From Echinostoma caproni (Eukaryota; Platyhelminthes; Trematoda; Plagiorchiida; Echinostomatidae): DNA of 12,578 bases. Shown piece by piece: positions 6,951 to 12,578 of this stretch. A program made the position numbers and the translations under genes. Positions within the stretch are counted from its first letter, which is position 1, and every line of letters begins with the position of its first letter. The notes under the pieces are model-generated. The model was not told the DNA's origin, made no database searches, and saw only the letters and a list, made by a program, of their open reading frames with translations. The stretch covers positions 6,690 through 19,267 of the forward strand of contig UZAN01046795.1 of NCBI GenBank assembly GCA_900618425.1, read 5' to 3'.

Positions 6951-7256
6951 ACCGGGCACATTGCAGATTTATTCCGAAGAGAACATGTGCTGTGGCCTAC
7001 AGTGAACCGAAACTTTATCACACATTGCATGCCCGATGGGGTTTCTCACCTTGGGACTTACTCGATTGCAATGTCGATCCGCCTTAGCGAATCAGATATC
7101 GGTAGTGATCTATCCGAATCGATTGGTTCGTTGAATACCCAACTTGATGCCATCCTCTTTTATTTGTTGACACGCAAGTGTTGGCCTGTCTGCGTTTTGA
7201 CACCTCGCTTGCTCACCAGCCTACCGGTCGACTATGTGTACACGTGCATTCTGTAA
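6951..7256 (+). other. Open frame, possibly exonic, unrecognised
   Basis: A frame of 101 codons is open between TGA 6948 and TAA 7254. It includes LFRREHVLWPTVNRNFITHC and a Ser/Asp-rich segment, SESDIGSDLSESIGSLN, which looks protein-like; the last 30 residues are hydrophobic and less convincing. A possible acceptor, TTGCAG, precedes 6967 but has a poor pyrimidine tract. There is no in-frame ATG near the start and no domain. Its position 0.3 kb behind the exon candidates makes a further exon conceivable. A chance frame is at least as likely. Confidence 0.18.
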
Positions 7257-7679
7257 AAACATGAAGTGCTTCATTCACTACGTGCTCCTTTATTTGCTCA
7301 AGTTGGACACAAAATCATTGAAAAATTCCGACTAAACCGTTGGATACGGATGTTAGCCCATGGTTCAAATGCGTTTCCAATCCAATAAACCATTTAGTGA
7401 GGAGTAAAGATCAGACTCAAATTGACGGTAGACTGACAATTGTACTCATCATTCAAAAATTGTTGAGCAACACAATTAGATCCGTGGCGGTAGAGATGAG
7501 CATTGATTCTGCTCTCTTGCAGACCTGTTGACACGTCATCATCATACATTGAAGCGAACGGCACTGATCACTCCCAAACTCACAATAAATACAAAAGTAG
7601 TGGGAATGTGTAAGGTGGACATTTGAGTAAATACGTATTATCCGTAAGACGGTGGAAAAAGAACCATATTGTAAATGTA
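7257..7679. other. Unassigned sequence, nothing recognised
   Basis: Short open frames occur on both strands (plus 7340-7531, minus 7453-7707), but they overlap each other antisense and carry no motif. No repeat, RNA gene or regulatory pattern could be supported. Confidence 0.4.
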
Positions 7680-7740
7680 CACATTTGGACACGGAAGTCA
7701 GAAACATGGGTTTGCACTATGTATCCATGGTAAAGTGTGG
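7680..7740 (+). repeat. Dispersed repeat, arm 1 of an inverted pair
   Basis: This shares GAAGTCAGAAACA (7694-7706) and ATGTATCCATGGT (7719-7731), in the same order and nearly the same spacing, with the minus strand at 8165-8225. Flanking bases also match (TTTG-ACA before, GGG-TTT between). The family is unknown. Confidence 0.75.
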
Positions 7741-8164
7741 ATACAACGGCCATCTATATCCCGATGTGGCTTGAGAACACGAGTGGACGACAAGTTTGTA
7801 ACCGTTACGTCATCGAATAGTCAGTCAGATAAGACTTAAGGCTTCGATAGCACAACACTTATTCGAAAAAAAACACATTGTGCCACTCAAACCCACACAT
7901 TTCAGGTCATCCAGAACGCAACAAACACACTGAAATTTACCATCCCTCTAGCCATTTATTCTCTCAAACCCGATCTATGCAAACAACGCGACCAGTTAGT
8001 CTTATTAGCTTTGTTTTGGTGTTCGATCCCTTTATCATCATCTCTCGCCCCAACTCCCTTCTTGTGTCCGTATCCGTGTTGTCCGTTACGATTTGCTAGC
8101 TTTTCTTCGTCTCACACAGCAGTTATCTCACGGATTATGAAGATCACTTTGGCTCCAGTATGCA
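7741..8164. other. Unassigned spacer between repeat arms
   Basis: It contains a plus frame at 7878-8099 behind an AG at about 7904 (CACATTTCAG), rich in Ser, Val and Ile without a recognisable domain. If the gypsy relic on the minus strand continued past 8222, integrase core sequence should lie here, but I could not find its motifs in any minus frame. Confidence 0.35.
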
Positions 8165-8225
8165 CGTGTACATGCATGACCATGGATACATTGTGTAAAC
8201 CCCGTTGTTTCTGACTTCTCTGTTC
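8165..8225 (-). repeat. Dispersed repeat, arm 2 of an inverted pair
   Basis: The minus-strand copy of the repeat at 7680-7740. The 13-base blocks are at 8206-8218 and 8179-8191. It starts exactly where the readable gypsy integrase frame ends, so it may mark the breakpoint that removed the rest of that element, or may itself be an unrecognised part of it. Confidence 0.75.
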
Positions 8226-8437
8226 AAATTTGTGAAGGGAGAACAGGATTTTCCATATGCGCATGATCGAATCCAGCATCAGGCTAGCGAAAGTAAGAAT
8301 AGGTGAAAATGCGTGCCTATCTATCCTAGCTCGTTGAAACCGTAAACACCATTTGACCCGCATCCTTATTCATGGCTTGGCCAGAGGTATCGTGCAACAA
8401 TGAAACGTAATGTTGCTGCGATGCCTGGGTGAGATAG
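8222..8437 (-). pseudogene. Gypsy integrase N-terminal fragment
   Basis: LSHPGIAATLRFIVARYLWP carries the first His of the H-H-C-C zinc-binding module and the following R-Y-x-W-P block. The frame then shifts to MNKD (8369), which continues the module but shows no C-x-x-C pair. After another shift RHAFSP and FDHAHM mark the linker to the catalytic core. The D-D-E residues lie beyond the break at 8222. Open frames on this strand at 8112-8363, 8326-8544 and 8370-8600 are pieces of this relic in different frames. Confidence 0.8.
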
Positions 8438-9273
8438 TTCGGGTATCCAACCTCGAAACACTGATTAGGAGAGGGTACTTTTGAACGAGGACAATCTGTT
8501 GCGGTGAAGCAGATAATGATGCCAGGTGTTGCTCGAGGTACCAATTAACGACGTAATGAAAATGAACCAAATGCATTTTAACAAGAGGCATCGTCTGCAT
8601 ATGTTGCAGCCGTGGTAGAAAAATCTATCACTATAGTGCTAATGCGTGATAGCGTGTCAGCAGCGCCGGTTGACCTGTGTTGCATGTGACGAAAGTCAGT
8701 GTTGTGAACTGTGAAATATAACCTAATTGCCCTGTTCCTCACGGAAATTAGCATTCAAACTTCGTATGCGAAGTATACGTTGGAGGCTTGTGATCGGGGA
8801 GAACGATGAAGTCTCTACCTTCAACTCATTGGAAAAATGTGTGATGGTCTTGCATAAGACTGGCATTTCGCGACCAAAGTGCTATCATATTTCATTTCTG
8901 TGTCTGTGAGGGTTGAGAATACAACTTCATAGGTTTTTCAAACTGAAACTGAAACTTAGCTACAAGACCAGAGGCATCAACTGTTGGACCAAGTGTGGCT
9001 CATGAATGAATGACCTGCGCGTTCCGCGATACAAATTCGAATTCTACCGGTATGGCATCTGGAAGTACGAACGGACGTGAATTACATCGAAGTCAGTTCA
9101 TCAACGGTTACAGCGGTTCACCATGAAGAATGTCTCTTCAATAGAACTTTACCAGGTCAAAAATATTTTTAGGAATTTGAGTGAGGACGGTAAGGTGTAC
9201 CTGTTATGGCACGGACTTCATCCACACATGGCTAAGAAACATATCGTGAGAACTTGGGGCCAAGGTGCATGAC

Positions 9274-9360
9274 TTAAGCATTTCGCAAACCAAAAGACAT
9301 ACGCAGGAACTCAAAAAGTCCGAAATGAGTCTTGACGGCAAACTTTTTGACATTTTCAGT
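9274..9360 (-). pseudogene. Gypsy RT palm segment, best-preserved piece
   Basis: An uninterrupted 28-codon run, starting TENVKKFAVKTHFG and ending LRMSFGLRNA, is followed by TAA. The F-G-L-x-F-L-R-M-x-F-G-L-x-N-A pattern is the conserved block that precedes the Y-x-D-D box in Ty3/gypsy reverse transcriptases. It lies inside the relic above, and the catalytic box expected about 35 residues later is lost to deletion or divergence. Confidence 0.9.
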
Positions 9361-9890
9361 GGTGACTGGGATTTATTGTTAGGTATAAAAGAAATCAATC
9401 TTCAAGTACCATAGTGACACAATGGGGAATAGGATGGCTATCGAAACAAGTCACTGCAATAAATGCCCGATAATCACCGGATAATGCCGTCCTTTTTAGG
9501 AACCATGCGTAAAGAAGAGGCCAATGGACTGTGAGAAGGACGTACAATACAATTTGATAGTAATGTCGAACTGACGTTCAGCAAATGATAATTTGTCCAG
9601 CATCAGTTGGCGAGGTCGCGTCGTGACTGGTGGCTCGCCAATTACTATGTCATATACTATACACTCTGTCACCAGGTTAATCTCCTCGATAAGTTTAATC
9701 TAATTGCGCAAACGTTTCACTAGTGATTAGAACTAGTCTGAAGATCCTGGTAGTCTACCGGTGATTCTGTGTACATCTGTGCGAACTTTGAGACCCGTGA
9801 TATTGGTATTCGACGAATTATCCAAACAAACGCGACCAGTGGCTCACAGAACTGCAGAAAATCGATACCCATTACGCCTGTAGGAACGTC

Positions 9891-10140
9891 TACTTAAATA
9901 CAAGTCCGCAGATATCGGCATCAAGGTCATAGTTGGAACCGCTGGTTGTCGTGTACCGCGGGTAGGAATGATAGTTCTGTNTCAATCGGAGTTGTGAAGC
10001 ACGAGGGCTGCTGCTGCTGAAACGGAGAGTCTTGTTCCGGAATCACGCGCATAAAATGGTGACCAACCTGAAGTGGTGGCCTGGCAAGTATGACCACAGT
10101 TACTAGCCGGTGGTAGAGTAATGACACAGAGATTTAATCC
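9891..10140 (-). other. Possible upstream gag/protease part of gypsy relic
   Basis: Directly upstream of the protease C-terminal segment, minus frames contain short protein-like runs such as GWSPFYARDSGTRL, and a CAG repeat read as QQQQ or AAAA. A protease active site (D-T/S-G) is not visible where it is expected. One ambiguous base (9981) lies here. Assignment to gypsy rests only on position. Confidence 0.3.
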
Positions 10141-10298
10141 AGAAAAGCTTGTGAATAACACAACATTTTAGAACAGAATTTATGTATTTTTCCACGTTTC
10201 TGGTACCAATTTGCATTCTCTTGACAAGTACTAATAGAGGTGACCGCAACTTTGAGCAATGCCTAACTTCTGTTCAATAGCGTTGTGTTATACATTTT
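10141..10298. other. Unassigned sequence
   Basis: No gene, repeat or RNA is recognised. If the gypsy element were complete, gag would be here on the minus strand, but I see no zinc knuckle or other gag motif. Confidence 0.35.
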
Positions 10299-10318
10299 AG
10301 GGAGTCAGTAAACTCCCT
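10299..10318. repeat. Short perfect hairpin
   Basis: AGGGAGT (10299-10305) and ACTCCCT (10312-10318) pair perfectly around a six-base loop, extended by a G-U and an A-U pair below. It lies 20 bases from the CCAAT cluster. Its function is unknown. Confidence 0.6.
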
Positions 10319-10339
10319 GAAAACTGCTTTGTTCCATGA

Positions 10340-10388
10340 CAGCCAATCGGCACATCAATTGGCGAACTCAGCTGATTGGCTGCCAATC
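10340..10388. promoter_or_regulatory. Cluster of four CCAAT boxes in nested palindromes
   Basis: CCAAT occurs at 10343-10347 and 10383-10387, and its complement ATTGG at 10358-10362 and 10375-10379: four boxes in 45 bases, in alternating orientation. CAGCCAATC (10340-10348) is the exact reverse complement of 10374-10382, and TGATTGG pairs with CCAATCA around CTG (10373-10389). CCAAT is the NF-Y site in animal promoters, usually 60-100 bases before a start site. No TATA box or clear gene start follows, so promoter activity is inference. It could equally be part of a repeat or an LTR. Confidence 0.35.
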
Positions 10389-10717
10389 AATCAATACGAT
10401 TGAGAGCAATCCAGTGAACCAGTCGTCCGATATATGTATTCCCCTTTCCTCGCTCATTCCTATACATAAGCATGATTATGCAGATGTTTTAGTAGCGAAC
10501 TAAGGAACATCATTCTTCAATTAATTTCTTTCTAATTTTCAATTTAATCTATTCCTTTACTACTCTCATATAACATGTAATCATGTCGGCTTGTTTCCAA
10601 CTGAGCCATTACCCTGGAAGTTAGTGTTGTGCTACACAAGGTACGACGTATGCATTAAGCTCGCAAAGGTGGGTTGCGTTGTATCCAGCATGAGAAAAAT
10701 GAAAAGCAGTCTTATTA
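10389..10717. other. Unassigned AT-rich sequence with short ATG frame
   Basis: The 120 bases before 10560 are AT-rich. ATG at 10583 opens a 13-codon frame (MSACFQLSHYPGS) that overlaps a possible donor, GTTAGT, at 10621; a small first exon is conceivable but unsupported. The longer plus frame at 10591-10968 runs through the tRNA-like element below and is not treated as a gene. Confidence 0.3.
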
Positions 10718-10790
10718 GCTCCTCGGTGGTCGAATGGATACTGTGCTTGGATTGTACCGGGGTTCGCGATCCTCGATCGGGTCGATGGAC
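10718..10790 (+). mobile_element. tRNA-derived SINE head or tRNA relic
   Basis: TGGTCGAATGG at 10727-10737 matches the box A consensus closely. GGTTCGCGATCC at 10761-10772 matches box B with one extra base. The spacing of 34 bases is that of a tRNA. The ends do not form a seven-pair acceptor stem and the anticodon arm is not clear, so it is not called as a tRNA gene. It differs in sequence from the SINE at 1886, so it is a separate family or an isolated relic. Confidence 0.45.
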
Positions 10791-11479
10791 ACGCGCGGAC
10801 GCTAATGATTTCCAACCATGTCAAAACCACTGTTCAGTGCTTCTCAATCTTTTCAGTTCACGATTCCCGCACCTTGTGCACAACGAAATTCGCCATGTGA
10901 TCAAATCAAATCCTTCATTATTCGCGAGTCTTGTATTTCGTTATTCGTTCCTCATTTTCATTTTGTAATGGGGTTCATTGATCACTCACTTGGTAAAATC
11001 ATATCAATTTTTAAAGAATCTCGGTCATCGCACAAAATGCCTTGACTGATGAAGGTAACCACTCTCGTTGCTCTCAAACCGACATTACTTGTCCCGTTTC
11101 ATTAACAGTAGGACATTGAATTACATGCTCATCCTTCCGACTGTTGACTGTCGTTCCTAGTGAAATCCACATCGAATGACTCAAGACATTTATCTGATGC
11201 ATACTAGATGACGTATTCATCGACTCTGGTAATGAACGGACAGATGATCTGTCATTCCAGTCGGGCACGATCACATGATCAGAGCTGATCAATTTTTGTC
11301 ACGAGATCTATTGAATCCTCGTGTTTGGCGTTCCACAAGCGTATGCAGTAGGCCCCGATTGGTTTGGTCAATGCCGAATCGCCATCCATCCAACGTGAAT
11401 GCTGTCAAACACAGACGCGTATGAATCTGGGTCAAAATGTGAAAAGCGATGAATTGTGTGCACATAGGCGGATGCATGT
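10791..11479. other. Unassigned sequence, no supported gene
   Basis: Several frames of 62-75 codons exist on both strands (plus 10818-11045, minus 11074-11292, minus 11289-11477). None has a domain, a start context or consistent splice signals. Part of 10791-10970 may be the body of the repeat whose tRNA-like head is at 10718. Confidence 0.35.
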
Positions 11480-11516
11480 GGGAGGGATGGACGGAGGGAG
11501 TGGGGGGGGATGTGGG
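11480..11516 (+). other. G-quadruplex-forming tract
   Basis: G-runs of three or more lie at 11480-11482, 11484-11486, 11496-11498, 11502-11509 and 11514-11516. GGG AGT GGG GG GGG ATGT GGG from 11496 fits the canonical four-tract pattern with short loops. It lies on the plus strand, about 120 bases from the end of the minus-strand ORF at 11636. No regulatory role can be shown. Confidence 0.65.
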
Positions 11517-11635
11517 ATACAGTGATTGGTCCGATCATCCTCGAGAATCCTAAGACTTATGCACCGCGTCGCTTCGTTCTTTTCAGTTCATCCGAAAGAA
11601 CCGCGCAGTTGAGTCGTTGGGGTACTGTCGGTCGG

Positions 11636-12160
11636 TCAGTCTAGATCGTTCGAAATTGCTGTACCGTTAACATTTGATGTGAGTGATATTTTAATTGATA
11701 GGTTTACATAACTTTCAAACAATTGGTTTCCCTCGTTATCGTCTTCAGAACCTCCATTTGTAATGTTTTTCTTGATCAGTCTAAAAAACCAAAGCGCTGA
11801 AATCGCATTGGTGACAAATTTAAGCCCGTTTCTTTCCTGATGCTGCAGCTTTTCAACTTGAGGATGGATTTGAAATATGTAACGAGACTGGAACATGAAC
11901 TTCTGTTGCCAGAGAGATAGGAAGGTAGAGGTGAGGCGGAGAGCTTCATGGAATTTTATCCAATCAATTTGCTTACTACTTCTATTCACCTTGATCTTTC
12001 TATTGTATCCGCATGTTTCACCATTGATTTGTAAAGTAATTAAAATTTGAATGACTAACGGAATGCGGAGTTTAGAGAACCTCAGAACGTTTGCGTTGCA
12101 TCTAAACTCCGGCTGAACATCTCCGGATGTGAAATCGAACAACTGTGACATATTTTTCAT
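11636..12160 (-). CDS. Hypothetical ORF, 174 aa, unrecognised
   Basis: The longest open frame in the window. It opens after a TAA at about 12183, has ATG at 12160 and a second ATG three codons later, and ends at TAG-proximal sequence near 11636. The product is basic and rich in Lys, Asn, Ile and Phe, with an acidic patch (GGSEDDNEGNQLF) near residue 140. It shows no signal peptide, membrane segment, coiled coil or catalytic motif. No splice sites or promoter were identified. The region is AT-poor in stops only on this strand. It may be an exon, a retroelement fragment or chance. It is head-to-head with the RT relic at 12230. Confidence 0.25.
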   Translation of the reverse strand: MKNMSQLFDFTSGDVQPEFRCNANVLRFSKLRIPLVIQILITLQINGETCGYNRKIKVNRSSKQIDWIKFHEALRLTSTFLSLWQQKFMFQSRYIFQIHPQVEKLQHQERNGLKFVTNAISALWFFRLIKKNITNGGSEDDNEGNQLFESYVNLSIKISLTSNVNGTAISNDLD

Positions 12161-12229
12161 TGCCTCTTGTTGATTTTTGTTTTAATTTCATTCTCGTTTT
12201 TTGAAATTCACGAATGTACAAGTAATTGC

Positions 12230-12469
12230 AACATGGTTGATTCCAAAATGACTATGTTCGAAAACTGCTCCTTAGGTAATTTCTTGCACAATGTATTATG
12301 TCATTTCCAGTTAGTGATCCCTAATCAAGATGCGGTCCATGAGGTAGCAAAAGGATCCGTACTTTGTTCTCCCCCTTCATTTTCTGACATTATTAAAAAC
12401 TAACTCTCAGATATGCTTAGGACACAAGTTTATCTATTTGCTGCAGACGTCGAAAACTTGTAGATCAGT
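12230..12469 (+). mobile_element. Second non-LTR reverse transcriptase relic (CR1/Jockey-like)
   Basis: In one frame from 12341, EVAKGSVLCSPPSFSDIIKN is followed by a stop (12401) and then LSDMLRTQVYLFAADVENL, ending in TAG at 12464. The GSVL block and the F-A-x-D block, about 30 residues apart, are RT motifs B and C of CR1/Jockey-type elements. The catalytic box reads FAAD, so the first of its two aspartates is lost. The frame upstream to about 12230 (MVDSKMTMFENCSL) probably belongs to the same domain. The relic may continue to the window edge. It differs in motif spelling from the LINE at 2849, so it is a different family. Confidence 0.6.
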
Positions 12470-12578
12470 ATATACTGTTTCTAAGAGAAACGCTTGTCGT
12501 AGCTAAGTAACGATCAGTGAAACAGAATCCAATGTTGTGAAACGTATGATTGTATCATTGCACCTCAGCGGGCTGTTT
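12470..12578. other. Window edge, probable continuation of RT relic
   Basis: The frames are broken and no motif is legible. The thumb region of the reverse transcriptase relic is expected here. Confidence 0.3.

Larger units (their letters stand above)
8222..9890 (-). mobile_element. Ty3/gypsy LTR retrotransposon pol relic (PR-RT-RH-IN)
   Basis: Domains appear in the canonical order on the minus strand. Protease end: VPTGVMGIDFLQF (9887-9849). RT start: GEPPVTTRPRQLMLDKL (about 9639-9589). RT motif 1: VPKKDG near 9500 and GDYRA with PIPH (9478-9422). RT motif: FGLFEFLRMSFGLRNA (9321-9274). RNase H: TEMKYDS, then FGREM and ITHFSNELK (about 8910-8820), DHKP (8795-8784), ISQFT (8717-8703) and ADTLSR (about 8661-8644). 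Integrase zinc region: LSHPGIAATLRF and RYLWP (8437-8378), then RHAFSP (about 8320) and FDHAHM (about 8262-8240). Frames change many times. The YxDD box, the Cys pair of the integrase zinc finger and the integrase catalytic core are not seen. No LTRs were found. It is a fossil; weak gag/protease-like sequence may extend to about 10130. Confidence 0.85.

Noticed and set aside
8112..8600. Three overlapping minus frames as small genes
   Set aside because: They contain pieces of one gypsy integrase relic in different frames.
8990..9060. tRNA-like box A/B pair around AATTCGAATTC
   Set aside because: Box A is poor and the segment lies inside the gypsy relic; TTCGAA alone is weak evidence.
10718..10790. 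A functional tRNA gene
   Set aside because: Promoter boxes are present, but the acceptor stem does not pair and box B has an extra base.
10591..10968. 125-codon plus frame as a gene
   Set aside because: It runs through the tRNA-like element at 10718-10790, has no domain, and its end is low-complexity hydrophobic sequence.
1..12578. CRISPR array, operon, phage or bacterial defence system
   Set aside because: There are no regularly spaced direct repeats, no runs of adjacent same-strand genes and no Shine-Dalgarno pattern. The element content is animal-type.

Overview
The window looks like nuclear DNA of a flatworm, most likely a trematode (fluke). The evidence is the mix of mobile elements: tRNA-headed SINEs carrying a hammerhead ribozyme like the schistosome Sm-alpha family, a Penelope-like element with a GIY-YIG domain, a non-LTR element with endonuclease and reverse transcriptase, and a Ty3/gypsy pol. 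Intron-like signals, the lack of long ORFs and one ambiguous base (9981) also fit a draft eukaryotic assembly. I cannot fix the genus from sequence alone.

Layout. 1-1290 has no recognised gene; a tRNA-like SINE head lies near 430-500. 1296-1571 is an open frame that may be an ORF1-like retroelement relic. 1586-1679 is a fold-back hairpin. 1886-2030 is a SINE with an apparently intact type I hammerhead ribozyme. 2329-2392 and 2775-2781 are exon candidates, the second only 7 nt long. 2849-4398, and perhaps to about 5060, is a decayed non-LTR retrotransposon (+ strand, endonuclease then reverse transcriptase). 5205-5350 is a second SINE copy (- strand) with a decayed ribozyme. 5370-6000 is a Penelope-like relic (- strand). 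6150-6668 is the best candidate for a host gene piece: two exons around a 174-nt intron with branch site and tandem donors. 6670-8165 is mostly unexplained, but one arm of a dispersed inverted repeat lies at 7680-7740 and the other at 8165-8225.

8222-9890, and perhaps to about 10130, is a Ty3/gypsy pol relic on the - strand, in the order protease end, reverse transcriptase, RNase H, integrase N-terminus. It is cut by many frameshifts and is almost invisible in an ORF list. 10299-10388 holds a hairpin and a cluster of four CCAAT boxes. 10718-10790 is another tRNA-like head. 11480-11516 is a G-quadruplex candidate. 11636-12160 (- strand) is the longest open frame, 174 codons, unrecognised. 12230-12469 is part of another non-LTR reverse transcriptase whose catalytic box reads FAAD.

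Overall this is a gene-poor stretch built up by insertion and decay of at least four retroelement classes. All protein-coding element copies are broken. The only element part that looks biochemically intact is the hammerhead ribozyme. I see no operon, CRISPR array or other multi-gene system.
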